This document shows, in pieces, positions 26,681 through 37,100 of a stretch of DNA of 64,000 nucleotides. Numbering within the stretch: position 1 is the first letter of the stretch; each line of letters begins with the position of its first letter. A program made the position numbers and the translations under genes. Under the pieces are notes generated by a model. That model was given only the letters and a program-made list of their open reading frames with translations, searched no databases and was not told the DNA's origin. The DNA is from Haemophilus parainfluenzae ATCC 33392 (GTDB lineage Bacteria > Pseudomonadota > Gammaproteobacteria > Enterobacterales > Pasteurellaceae), in contig NZ_CP133470.1 of the NCBI RefSeq assembly GCF_031191205.1, positions 193,501-257,500 on the forward strand, in the 5' to 3' direction.

Positions 26681-28054
26681 ATGTCCACCTCTCTTTGGAT
26701 TTCTACTGCGTATCTACAACAGCCGCCTAGTTCTGACCAATTCGTCGCGCTACTGGCTTTTGCCGATAGCCGAGAAACATTTGAACAACTTGTCAAAACA
26801 ACCTTTAACACGCAAAAGGCACATTATTATTACCAACTGGCGCCATTAAAGGCTGAAGTCTTTTTTCAACGGCATGGACAAATATGGCTGGCATATCAGG
26901 CTAATGGGTTAAAAGAAGGTGAAGTACGAGTCGTCGAATTGGTTGGTGAGAAACCCAAGGAACAGTTTGCTACTGAGACTAATTACTTGCTTTGTCATCA
27001 AATCAACAATGTGAAATTGCTGGATAGGCAGTTTGGTCGTCACCCGAAAGTCTTTGCACCTGATGAGATTTTCAAACTGCTCTTCCCTAACACGCCGATT
27101 CCGCCCGATATAACTCAACCGGGTTGGTCAGAAAATTGGCAGGAACCGACTTTTCTCATGCCGGTTTTAGATAAAAAAACGTTGGAAAAAGACACCGCAC
27201 TTTTTGGCGAGCCGCTGCCCGAATTAAAATGTTATTTCATCTTAGATGCCAATAAGCATAAATATTTAGAACCTGAGAATTTTCATTGCCGTATTGAAAG
27301 CCTGTTTCAAGGGGAATTCGCTGAAATCACCAAAGACATTGCGCCTTATTTGGTAGAAGTGATTCCTTATCCTGATGACAGCTCAGAAAGCGAATTAATG
27401 GGCTTGTTTAGTGATGAAGGGGCAATGACTAGATTCAATTGGCATGAAGAACTGGGCATCTTTATTCATTCCCGTTATGATTTCGATACCGTGTTACGTC
27501 ATCTTCGCCACTTTCCTGTGATGAAAGACGAAAACGGCAAGTGGTTCTTCTTCCGTTTTTACGACCCGAAAGTGTTACGCAATTATTTAGAAGTCATTGC
27601 CACCAGCCCGGAAAAACTCAATAAGTTTTTCGGCTATGAAAAGCGCATTATTCATGCTTTTGCCTCAGGCATCGGCGACAATTTTCATTATTACCAACTT
27701 AAAGCCTTACCGGAAGACACCCGAAGCATCCCGATTCTCCTAACGGAATTTGAGGTGAATGGATTTAAAGATAAAAAATGGTTGGAAACGAGAGAATACT
27801 TAATGGAGTATGCTTTACAGGAATATCCTCAGCTTTATTCGGAAGAAAACAAAAATGTGCTAATTAAGAATTTAGATGAAGGCTTTGATAAAGGCTATAC
27901 TTATAATATCGCGATATTACAATATGTCGTTGCCAAACAAAGTGCGGTGAAAAATAACATTGATTTTGCTACCCTTGAAACACAGCTGAAATATACGATA
28001 TCAACACCGTTAGAACGTGCACAGGAATTATTCGCCGCGTTAGGATTAAAATAA
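26681..28054 (+). CDS. DUF4123-type effector adaptor, module 2
   Basis: A 457-residue paralogue of the adaptor at 20002-21381. It has the same start (SLWISTAYLQ), FFQRHGQIWLAYQA, a central FFRFYDPKVLRNYL and the C-terminal WLETREYLMEYALQEYPQLY. Role: cytosolic loading factor for the VasX-like effector that begins 16 nt downstream. The C-terminal third is much more alike between the two copies than the part around residues 140-200, which may contact the individual effector. An uptake signal at 27940-27948 encodes the same QSAVK as in module 1. Confidence 0.85.
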   Translation: MSTSLWISTAYLQQPPSSDQFVALLAFADSRETFEQLVKTTFNTQKAHYYYQLAPLKAEVFFQRHGQIWLAYQANGLKEGEVRVVELVGEKPKEQFATETNYLLCHQINNVKLLDRQFGRHPKVFAPDEIFKLLFPNTPIPPDITQPGWSENWQEPTFLMPVLDKKTLEKDTALFGEPLPELKCYFILDANKHKYLEPENFHCRIESLFQGEFAEITKDIAPYLVEVIPYPDDSSESELMGLFSDEGAMTRFNWHEELGIFIHSRYDFDTVLRHLRHFPVMKDENGKWFFFRFYDPKVLRNYLEVIATSPEKLNKFFGYEKRIIHAFASGIGDNFHYYQLKALPEDTRSIPILLTEFEVNGFKDKKWLETREYLMEYALQEYPQLYSEENKNVLIKNLDEGFDKGYTYNIAILQYVVAKQSAVKNNIDFATLETQLKYTISTPLERAQELFAALGLK

Positions 28055-28069
28055 ATAAGAGACCACATT

Positions 28070-31000
28070 ATGGCAGAGCAAAAAGAACTTAAAAAACCAG
28101 GCGCCGACCAGGCGGGTAGTATTGTCGCCCCTTGCCAAAAAGACATTCGACTTTACCCGGCAAGATTAACATTGACCGATAAGGCATTTGAAAAAATCAG
28201 AACAGAAGGAACGGCTCCCGTTCTGCCAAAAGACATACCAACAGGCAGTGATGATTATGATCTGCGCCGTTTGCGTGATGGCTATATTTATATCTTGGCA
28301 GTGAATGCGGAGTCTGATTGTTTTTCCATCACTGGTGAAGCGGAAAATGGGCAGGCTTGGTATATTTATGATTATCGTAATAATGAGATTAATCAAGGAT
28401 TCTCGCAAAAATATAAAGCTTATTTTTATGATCTGATAAATGAAACTAAAAAAGTATTTACACCAGAGGACGTCTCACAAAATGATTTTGATGAAGATAA
28501 AAACGAGATTATTACCGAGGAACAAGTAGAACTAGCGGCAGTTACAGTACAAGGCGAAAAAAGTACATTTATTTTATCGGAATATATCTCATTGAATTCG
28601 GCAATATCAAACATCCATATCATGTATTCCGATTTTGAGTTGCCTTATAGCTTGCTAAAAGAAATTGAAAAATCACCGGATAGTAGAGCATCGTGGATGA
28701 GAGAAATTAATCTTCAGGCACCATCGGGAGCTGCAACCGACCTTCAACAATTAACCGATGTAGTCGCAGATTTTTCGTTGAAAGATCTCGCCATGGAAAA
28801 TCAAGTTTCCAATAGCTATCGCTATACGCCAATCGGCAGATTAAAAAATTGGCAGGATGTTTCTGAGCGAATTACCTACGGTAACGGTGTTATTATTGCA
28901 CTGGAAGATCCTATCGGCACAATCCGTGATCTGGCGTGCTATCACGGCTATTTAGACGAACAACGGGAAAAAATATTAACTAAATATGAATACGCCATTA
29001 GAACGGCAAGTTTTATTCATTCCCATGCACAAGAGAAAATCTTGTACAATTTTAATCAACAAAAAGATATACATGGCGCAGTTAAGGGTGTCATTGATAA
29101 TAAAAACCCTTGGTATACTGGCTTTGCCAAAGAGTGGGAGCAATTCCATAAAAAGCCGATGCAAGCACCCGTCCCACAGGTACTTACCTTAGCACAATCC
29201 TATAAAGAATATACTAAAGTATCATCAATTCATTTGGCAAAAGATAGCCACAACGATATATTTTCATCGTTAAAACAAGAACTCAATTTAGAAGATATTC
29301 CGGGCGAAAATGCCATTCATAAAATGGCTAATCTTCCGGGATTGTACGGTGAGCATTTTAAATCTGTTGTAGAAGCCCATATTAAATTAATTGATGCAAA
29401 TCACGCTCGATTTGAAATATTAACTTCTCTTCTGAATAAAAAAGACACTTCTGCTGTTTATGCGGCAAATGCCTTTTATTTATATGCACACGGACTACTT
29501 TGGGGATTGGATATTTCGTCTTATGGTTTTAATGCGTCAACCGCAGCCTTGGGCAACGAAATGGGAGTGACCTATGAGCCTGCTGGGTTCCAAGTAAGTA
29601 ACGAATCGATTCAAATGCTACAAAACCTCGTTAAGTCGCTGAATAAATCCTTGGAAATGGTGACAACATTGGCAAAAAGCAGTGATTTCGCTATTGCCTC
29701 TTATGATTTGGTTGTGGAGGTACTCATCAGTAAACACAGCGCATTAGCGAATCCAAATAATGTTAAAAAAGTAGGGCAAGGCGCTCACTTTGTAAATTGG
29801 AAGCGGGTATATGAAGTCAATCCTGTCACCGGGCGGTATTCTCACACAGATAAATTTGTGGCGTCGCCTAACAGCATGAAAGGGGAAATTCTCAATGCTG
29901 TAAAAACCTCTCATTCTGTACCATCGGAATATGCCCATTTTCATGTGGGAAGCGGGTTAGTGAAATTGCAAATGTTAGAGGTGATTATCGGCTTTTTTAA
30001 TACCCAAAAATACCGAACCGCAGAAGGACAGTTGGCTAATGACCCGTTCTTGGCTGCCGCACTCGCCTTGGGCGGCGCAAAATCCACACCGATTTTAGAT
30101 AAATTTAAGGCGAAAGTGGATGAAAGCAAAAACACGGTGAAAGCCAACCTCGTTAATTCGGGGGGCAAACCCCACCGGCAAAATCTCAAATTGATGAATT
30201 TTAAAATCCAATCCCTTTCGCAAATGTCCACTATCAGACAAATTGCAAGCCGACTCATCAGTGTGAATTCGGCATTGGTTTTCTTAAATTCACTGGTGGA
30301 ATATGGCAACTGGTATGAAGCGCGTTATAAAAATGATGCGTTAGGGCAATATGGCGCCATGTTGCGCGGTTTTGGCGGGCTGGCTGCAGGTGCTTCATAT
30401 GGAGTGCTGGGCTTGTTGGCAGAAAACGCCCTTGCGGTGACCGGTGCCGCTGCCGTCGTGCCTGTTGTGTTATGGGTTGGCTTGGCGGCAGTAGTGCTTG
30501 GCACGATTATGGGGCTTTTATCGAAAGAGGATATGGACAGCTGGATGGAGAATAGTTTTTGGGGGGGAAACCCTAATTATTGGGGCAATCCAATTAGGGG
30601 GTATGAGTGGGAATTTGAACGTAAAAAGTCATTTCGTGCACAATTTGATGAAAGTAAATTTCAGTATATTGAAACACCCCAAGAAGTAACTTTATCTCAG
30701 GAATCAACAAAAATATTTCATTATTATGAAATTGAACTACAACGTTATTTTGCTTTTAAAGAAACCATAAAACTCTCACAATACGATAATACACCGAATG
30801 CCATATTAGTTGAGCACCCCTCAATCAATAACAACGCTATGGCACAATCTATTCGAGTGGATAGCCGAATTACAGTAACAACTACTTATGTCTCTTATCT
30901 CTCCACCCAACAGCCGGAACGCATCGAATTTGTTGAAAATGGAAAAGCGGTAATCTATTTCCCAACCCCTTGGAAAGGCATCTCTTGGGCGATTACCGGC

Positions 31001-31138
31001 ACCCGTAAAGAAAAAGCCCAAATGGAGACAATTGATCCGCGTTCGGTAAAAAATATTCGCCTGAAAGTGTATCTTGCCGATTACCAAGGCTCCGACGGCA
31101 AAATCAGTTCCGACTTAACCACCATTCCAATGAAGTGA
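28070..31138 (+). CDS. VasX-like membrane-active T6SS effector, module 2
   Basis: A 1022-residue paralogue of the module 1 effector. The first 80 residues are very similar (CQKDIRLYPARLTLTDKAF, LRDGYIYIL at 68-76 fitting the MIX consensus). The middle has diverged strongly. The hydrophobic part lies at about 759-825 (GGLAAGASYGVLGLLAE, VVPVVLWVGLAAVVLGTI), followed by SFWGGNPNYWG. Expected action: insertion into a rival's inner membrane from the periplasm. It is followed by two immunity-type genes. Family call fairly firm; pore activity inferred. Confidence 0.82.
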   Translation: MAEQKELKKPGADQAGSIVAPCQKDIRLYPARLTLTDKAFEKIRTEGTAPVLPKDIPTGSDDYDLRRLRDGYIYILAVNAESDCFSITGEAENGQAWYIYDYRNNEINQGFSQKYKAYFYDLINETKKVFTPEDVSQNDFDEDKNEIITEEQVELAAVTVQGEKSTFILSEYISLNSAISNIHIMYSDFELPYSLLKEIEKSPDSRASWMREINLQAPSGAATDLQQLTDVVADFSLKDLAMENQVSNSYRYTPIGRLKNWQDVSERITYGNGVIIALEDPIGTIRDLACYHGYLDEQREKILTKYEYAIRTASFIHSHAQEKILYNFNQQKDIHGAVKGVIDNKNPWYTGFAKEWEQFHKKPMQAPVPQVLTLAQSYKEYTKVSSIHLAKDSHNDIFSSLKQELNLEDIPGENAIHKMANLPGLYGEHFKSVVEAHIKLIDANHARFEILTSLLNKKDTSAVYAANAFYLYAHGLLWGLDISSYGFNASTAALGNEMGVTYEPAGFQVSNESIQMLQNLVKSLNKSLEMVTTLAKSSDFAIASYDLVVEVLISKHSALANPNNVKKVGQGAHFVNWKRVYEVNPVTGRYSHTDKFVASPNSMKGEILNAVKTSHSVPSEYAHFHVGSGLVKLQMLEVIIGFFNTQKYRTAEGQLANDPFLAAALALGGAKSTPILDKFKAKVDESKNTVKANLVNSGGKPHRQNLKLMNFKIQSLSQMSTIRQIASRLISVNSALVFLNSLVEYGNWYEARYKNDALGQYGAMLRGFGGLAAGASYGVLGLLAENALAVTGAAAVVPVVLWVGLAAVVLGTIMGLLSKEDMDSWMENSFWGGNPNYWGNPIRGYEWEFERKKSFRAQFDESKFQYIETPQEVTLSQESTKIFHYYEIELQRYFAFKETIKLSQYDNTPNAILVEHPSINNNAMAQSIRVDSRITVTTTYVSYLSTQQPERIEFVENGKAVIYFPTPWKGISWAITGTRKEKAQMETIDPRSVKNIRLKVYLADYQGSDGKISSDLTTIPMK

Positions 31139-31145
31139 GTGCAAT

Positions 31146-32129
31146 ATGAATCAAAATAAAGCATACAAAACCTTAAAATATTCCATCCGTCAATGCGGAG
31201 AAGACGAAATTGAGATTCGTAATTCTTTTTTTGACGGTTATACTCGAGGATTTATTCGGCTCTTATTTATTGGTATTTTTTGCATGAGTTGGTATCAAAA
31301 TGCCAAATATAAACAGCCGCCTTTTTCCTATGAAATCGCTGCAATAAAAGAAGATATTATTTGGACTATTTATCCAGAAGAAAAAGTAAAACCGTTATAT
31401 GAAGATTATTATAAATGGGTTACTAAACCAGAAACGAAAAATAATTATCCAAATGAAAAAATAGAAACATATGAAGAATATATGGATTACTACATTGAAA
31501 AGCACAAATGGAACAGGATTCGCTTTTTTTTCCACCCAATTTGGATGGCATTCCTGCTATTTTTATTCTGTCTACCGCGCCCGCGTGGAATCAGGATCAA
31601 CCGTAAAAAACGGATTATTTATGCGCCGATTTTAAACGGCACCTACCGCGTCGCCTTTGTGCCGAAAGAAGGTGACCCGCTAGGCGGTGTAGTCTATTCC
31701 TGTTATGGCCCGCACCCTTTGGGCGGAGAAAGTTTATACTCTTTTGTGATGGCCATTCGGGAAGAGAAGAATATGCTTCCCTCCCGTCATTATTTAGGCG
31801 TATATCCGTCAGTGACTTCCAAGCAAAGCATTGATATTTTAAACGCCATTCGGGCTTATCTCACAGAAGATAACCCTGAATTTTTAAAACACATCAAACC
31901 CCGTTTTAGCGTATGGCATTACATTGCCACCATCCCGTTTTGCAACGCTTTTGCCCTTCCTGTGCCGTTTAACCGCGCTAAAGCGGATAAAGCCATTGAA
32001 AGCGCAATGGCCGACTGGAACAAGAAAACCAACAACCAAAAACAAAAATGGTTTAAATCCATCGCCGAAGAACAAAAGCTGATTAACGAAGAACACTCGG
32101 CGGAAGGGTTGGACAATCAGGCAAAATAA
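31146..32129 (+). CDS. Two-TM inner-membrane immunity protein, module 2 (first)
   Basis: A 327-residue member of the same family as the module 1 immunity proteins: YSIRQCGEDEIEIRNSFFDGY, helix 1 about 35-50, helix 2 about 125-142, then LPRPRGIRINRKKRIIY and the C-terminal PEFLKHI with FCNAFALPVPFNRAKAD. The loop between the helices does not resemble those of module 1, consistent with matching a different toxin. The gene starts 8 nt after the effector stop. Likely guards the producer's inner membrane against the 1022-residue toxin. Confidence 0.72.
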   Translation: MNQNKAYKTLKYSIRQCGEDEIEIRNSFFDGYTRGFIRLLFIGIFCMSWYQNAKYKQPPFSYEIAAIKEDIIWTIYPEEKVKPLYEDYYKWVTKPETKNNYPNEKIETYEEYMDYYIEKHKWNRIRFFFHPIWMAFLLFLFCLPRPRGIRINRKKRIIYAPILNGTYRVAFVPKEGDPLGGVVYSCYGPHPLGGESLYSFVMAIREEKNMLPSRHYLGVYPSVTSKQSIDILNAIRAYLTEDNPEFLKHIKPRFSVWHYIATIPFCNAFALPVPFNRAKADKAIESAMADWNKKTNNQKQKWFKSIAEEQKLINEEHSAEGLDNQAK

Positions 32130-32142
32130 GTCGTTAAAGACA

Positions 32143-32206
32143 AAAGTGCGGTGGAAATTTTAGGTGTTTTAAAAAAACGCTCCTAAAAATGACCGCACTT
32201 TTTTTT
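32143..32206 (+). terminator. Hairpin with outer uptake signals behind the immunity gene
   Basis: Near copy of 25443-25501: AAAGTGCGGT and ACCGCACTTT enclose TTTTAGG and CCTAAAA arms, and eight T follow. A good terminator on the plus strand. Confidence 0.8.
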
Positions 32207-32282
32207 ATGAACATTAGAATAGAAGGCTTCCTGTAAGATATACTAAATGCAAAAAATCAGATTCAGAAATAATAAGGAAATG

Positions 32283-33317
32283 ATGAATCGAAATAAAATT
32301 TATCATGATCTTGGCTTTTCTATTCGCAAAGTCAATGAAGATGAAATTGAAATCAAAAACTCAACTTTTGATGGCTATTTACGTGGTTTCTTCAGAACTC
32401 TAATTATTGGCATTTTCTCTGTGATTGCATTTTTAGATCTCCAACATAAACAAGTTCCTTTATCTAGTATATATGAAGGAATTAAATATGATTATCTGTG
32501 GGCATTAAATCCTGACGAACAGATCAAACCAATATATAACCTGTATGTTCTTCATGATGACGACCCAACTTATTTCCAGCGTTATCCTGAAAAATACCCA
32601 CCTGAACCCTACGAAGAATTTAGAAAACCCTACGTAACAGAAGATTTTTGGAAAAGACACGTTTTTTACTTTGAGCTAATCCCATTATTTTTAGTATTTA
32701 TACTCTTTTTCTACCCACGCCACCGCTCTATTCGTCTTAACCGTAAAGAGCGGGTGATTTATATGCAGGCATTTCATAAAATTTTTGTCATTCCAGTGCC
32801 GGATAAAGGCGATCCGTTGATGGGCATGAAATATAACCGCTTCAGCTTTTACATGTTCGGTAGCCGCAAACAGTTTTCGTTGTTGATGACGGGGCTTGTG
32901 GTGGAAGGAAAATACACCGAGGCTGAACTTTTAGGTTGTTATCCTTTGCCAAATCCTCTGCATAATATGCACCTGATTAAAGCCATGCGAGAGTTTTTTA
33001 CTCAAGAAAACCCTGAGTTTTTAAAACATATCGGTAGATTTTATCGCACGCCATGGCTTCGTCCCGGTATTGCTTTTTGTAACAGCTTCAGCTTTATTCG
33101 TTTTCCGATTTCCAGCAGGAGGAAAATCGACCGAGCTATCGCAGAACACAAAGCGTTTTGGAATTCGCTTTCTTACAAACAACAGATGCAACGTTATGCC
33201 AAAGCCGTCAAAGAACAACAAGAACTTAATGAACAACTTGCCTCAGAAGGCTTAATTAACGAAGTCAATGATGACTGGGAAGAGACTGAAAAATCCCCAG
33301 CGTTGCAAGATAAATAA
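32283..33317 (+). CDS. Two-TM immunity-family protein, module 2 (second)
   Basis: I take the ATG at 32283, with AAGGA just upstream; it gives MNRNKIYHDLGFSIRK, which lines up with the start of the preceding immunity protein (MNQNKAYKTLKYSIRQ). The frame can open 36 nt earlier. The 344-residue protein has the family pattern DEIEIKNSTFDGYLRGF, two helices and PEFLKHI near the end, but is the most diverged copy: RPRG is replaced by YPRHRS and the tail is longer. It follows a terminator, so may have its own promoter. It could protect against a toxin no longer encoded here or one from kin. Confidence 0.68.
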   Translation: MNRNKIYHDLGFSIRKVNEDEIEIKNSTFDGYLRGFFRTLIIGIFSVIAFLDLQHKQVPLSSIYEGIKYDYLWALNPDEQIKPIYNLYVLHDDDPTYFQRYPEKYPPEPYEEFRKPYVTEDFWKRHVFYFELIPLFLVFILFFYPRHRSIRLNRKERVIYMQAFHKIFVIPVPDKGDPLMGMKYNRFSFYMFGSRKQFSLLMTGLVVEGKYTEAELLGCYPLPNPLHNMHLIKAMREFFTQENPEFLKHIGRFYRTPWLRPGIAFCNSFSFIRFPISSRRKIDRAIAEHKAFWNSLSYKQQMQRYAKAVKEQQELNEQLASEGLINEVNDDWEETEKSPALQDK

Positions 33318-33559
33318 ACAAGTTAGATTGAAAAATGCGGTAAAATTTTCAACGTTCTTAAAACGCTTAGAAAAGCGATATTACTTGAAGTAGAGATTAT
33401 TTTATCCCTTAAATATCTTTAAGCTTAAATATTCTAACCATTTAAAAAATTACTTATTTTATCTAAAATTTAATGTTAAATCGTTCATAATTTGATATAG
33501 TTACGCTTGTCTGTAAAGACAATAAATATATTCATCTTTAAAGTCATTAGGAGAATTTT
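33318..33559 (+). promoter_or_regulatory. hcp upstream region
   Basis: 242 bp without a gene. It contains a near-miss uptake signal (AAATGCGGT at 33334-33346), a small inverted repeat TTGTCT/AGACAA at 33507-33522 in the probable leader and a strong ribosome binding site AGGAGA before the hcp ATG. TATAGT near 33496 could be a -10 element, but I see no convincing -35. Hcp is normally made in large amounts, so a promoter is expected here. Confidence 0.5.
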
Positions 33560-34075
33560 ATGCCTACACCAGCATTTATTTCCATTGAAGGTAGTAATCA
33601 AGGAAAAATTACAGCAGGTGCATTTACCGAAGATTCAGTCGGTAATGTTTATGTTGAAGGTCATGAAGATGAGATCATGGCACAAGCGATTAGCCATATC
33701 GTTACTGTTCCAACTGATCCACAATCTGGTCAACCATCTGGTCAACGCGTTCACAAAGCATTCAAATTTACTTGCTCTTTAAACAAAGCAGTGCCTTTGA
33801 TGTATAACGCATTAGCTTCCGGTGAAATGTTACCAAAAGTTCAAGTAACTTGGTTCCGTACCTCTATTGATGGTCGCCAAGAAGAGTTCTTCTCTACTGT
33901 ATTAGAAGACGCAGTAATCGTTGATATGAACTTAGTAATGCCAAATGCGCAAGATCCAAGCAACGCACCATACACTCAATTATTAGAAGTAAGTATGAGC
34001 TACCGTAAAATTAACTGGGATCACACTATTGCTGGCACATCAGGTTCTGATGACTGGCGTAGACCACAAGTTTAA
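33560..34075 (+). CDS. hcp: Hcp, T6SS inner-tube protein
   Basis: A 171-residue protein of normal Hcp length. It begins with PTPAFISIEGSNQGKITAG, followed by the family's typical HKAFKFTCSLNKAVPLMY and the C-terminal YRKINWDHTIAGTSGSDDW. Hexamers of Hcp stack inside the TssB/TssC sheath and are expelled with the spike. The gene stands alone between the VasX-like modules and the convergent tss operon, with its own leader and terminator. No C-terminal toxin extension is present. Confidence 0.96.
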   Translation: MPTPAFISIEGSNQGKITAGAFTEDSVGNVYVEGHEDEIMAQAISHIVTVPTDPQSGQPSGQRVHKAFKFTCSLNKAVPLMYNALASGEMLPKVQVTWFRTSIDGRQEEFFSTVLEDAVIVDMNLVMPNAQDPSNAPYTQLLEVSMSYRKINWDHTIAGTSGSDDWRRPQV

Positions 34076-34091
34076 TTGTATCTACTTAATG

Positions 34092-34123
34092 AAAAAGCTA
34101 AATAGATTTCTATTTAGCTTTTT
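34092..34123. terminator. Bidirectional terminator between hcp and tssM
   Basis: AAAAAGCTAAATAGA and TCTATTTAGCTTTTT form a perfect 15-bp stem over a two-base loop, with T runs on both strands. It ends hcp and can also end the tss operon, whose last stop is at 34169. Confidence 0.9.
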
Positions 34124-34168
34124 ATTTTCTATAAGAAAGGGAAATATTATATTTCCCTTGTACTTAAA

Positions 34169-37100
34169 TTAATTATTTTCTGGAAATTTCACTTCTTCTT
34201 CATAAATTTCCATTGGTTCTAAAGAGCTTTTACCTTCTTTTTCTGGATCAAGTAATTTTGATGGTAATCTAAAGTTGCTTAACACGCCACCAAAGAACGG
34301 ATTTGTGCCATTTTCTACCGTTAATCTATAATTGATCGCTCCACCATTTAATTTAAATGAGAGATCTACAGATTGTCCATTTACCTTCTTCGCCGCTTGA
34401 TCTAACACTCGGAATAATGACCATTCACCTGTTCGACGAAGAGTTGATGTATCTCCAGTTGATGTAACAAGCGTTAAACTTGTTTCAACATCTTGTCGTG
34501 TCGTATTCGGCCAAATTAAGCGACTTGCAGACGGTACCTCATGGCTATATTTCAGTAACTGACCATCAATATTAAATGTAGATGCCGTAAATTTCCCAGA
34601 GAGCCCTAGCGGTTTTAAGCTGAAAGAAATATTAACATTACCTGAAGCATCAAAATAATTTCGTTGAATATTTTGTAAATCCTGAAGCGCAGCTAAGAAT
34701 GATGAGGAAATCACACTTTCGCCGTTAACTACAGAAAGTTCCGCATTGTCTTCTAGGAAGAATTTTAAATAATCATTGTAAAAACGCTGTACACGCCCGT
34801 TTGGTCCAAAGAACTCACGGAAATCATCCAATGAGATATTTTCGCTCGCCTTACGATTTAATGGGTAACGATTTGCGATTCTACTCTTATAGAAACCATA
34901 TACATTACGATTCCATAGTGTATTAATTTCACTTAATGCTGTTTTTAGTTCGAGTGTCCAAGCCTCATCTGCTACTTTGTTTAATTGAGTTGAAAGTGGT
35001 TCAGCCATTTCATTCGCTAAACGTTTTAAATCAACAGTTGGATTTGTTCGTTCTAAATTAAGCTCTGCCATAATTGCTTTCAATGCAGTTTGAGATGGTT
35101 CCGGTGATTTCTGAATTGTCTGCATATAGAATTTTAACTCAGACAATTTTTTCATTACCGTATCCATATGTGGCTGTCCTGCATCTGACGCTGCTTTTAC
35201 CTCATTAACTAAAGGGGCAAAGTGTTGTGCAATTTGCAATGATGCCATTTGATTTGCTGTTGCTACATTTGTATTTTCATTACGGTTTTCAGCATTAATT
35301 CCCGATAAACTTGGATAAATATCACTGTTCTTATCAATTAAATTAATCATTTTTTGTAATGGTTTTTCATTACTGGTTAAAGCATCTAATACATCTACCG
35401 CATGACGCAAATCAACAAAATGAATAATTTCTAAATTATTTAATGCATCTTGCCATGTCTGAATGTAATCCGCGATGTAACGTTCTCGGATTTCTTCAGA
35501 TAAATTAGCTAGCTCTTCTTTTGAATAATTTGTCGTTTGCTGCTTACCAAGTACCCAAGCATCTATTGCAGCAAGCTGCAATAAATCTTGAGCTTTAGGA
35601 TCATAAAAATCTTTATATGCCCAATCGGTAAATAGTGGACTAATTAATGTACCATACCAACTAATATTTTTATCTCTAAAAAATGTTTTAGGATCTTCAG
35701 TTGTAAAATCGGTTTTAAATATAGTGGTAAAAGTTTGTCCAATTTCAGCCTTCAAATCAGTGGCTGGCTGCAGTTCTGTATTTGCCAGAATTTTAAAGTT
35801 TTGGTAAACACGGTCTGCCAATGGTAATTTACTGTATTCCTGCTGTTTATCTGCAATTTTTTTATCAAACATACTGAGATCTGGATCTACATGTTCCATT
35901 GCATAGCTAAAATGAGCCATAAGCTGACGCTGAATATCTGGATTCTTAGGATAATTTTTTTGCAAATATTTCGTCATCCACTGCTCTGGAATTTTAACCT
36001 TTCTATTTGCCATGTCATCGATCATTCGATAAACACGTAATAACTCAAGTCCTTCATTGCTATCTTCAGGTAAAGCATCCATTTGCTCAATCAGTCCCAT
36101 CGCAATTTCAGGTAAAAAACGCTCCCCAAGGAATTTTTTATACGCTTCACTTACTTTTCCACCTACTTTTTTACCTTGGTATAACCCAAAATCTTTAATT
36201 ATAGGTAAGGCCTTTTCATAGTTTCCATAACCATATGTAGCCTGACGTAATATATTCAATGGTTTTAATAAATTACGTCCTGTCGGATCCATGGATTGAC
36301 TGATGTTCATTTGACGGAATTCTTCAGTCAATTTTAGAATTTTTACTGATGTTGTTTTATTTTGATAGAAGTAATTTTGCCATGTCGCTAAAACACAAAT
36401 ACCACAAACAGCCATCGCAATAGCGCCTAAAATAAATTTACGTTTACTGCGTCGAATTTCTTTTTCGTTATCGCTAACGAGTCCAGCTTCAGGATAAATA
36501 ATATTTTGAAAGAAATTATGCGTAAAATATGTTCTTTGAGAACGTTCAGGCAAATAGCTCGGCACAACATGAGGTAAATCAAACTGCTTAGAAATGGCCG
36601 CTTGATAAAAATCCATCGGTATGCCTTCTTGGAAGATAGAAGAAAAATACACACCACGAACATAAGGTGTGGTTGTGAAACGATCGCTCTCTAGTATATC
36701 GCTGATAAATTGAAGCAAGATATTCTGCATACCACTTAATTGGCGAGCATACATATAAAGCGATTCTCGTTCTTCTTGCGAAATTGTTCCAGCTAATTTA
36801 TCAAAAATAATTTCTTCGATCTCTTTAACAAAAGCAGTATAGCTATCCGATAATTCTTTTGTCCAATTATCGATTTGTTCATCTGTATTTAATGTGAAAG
36901 AAAAACCTAAATTTTTATGACGTTCAGCTTGTTTCAAATCACTGTAGAATGTTTCAAAACCTTCAATAAGATCAGCTTTATTTAAAACAACATAGACGGG
37001 AACTCGTGCACCAAATTGTTCGGTAACTTCACGGATTCGGTTACGTAATATAACGGCTAATGCTTGTCTATCACTGTGATTTGATGCAATTAACTTTGGA

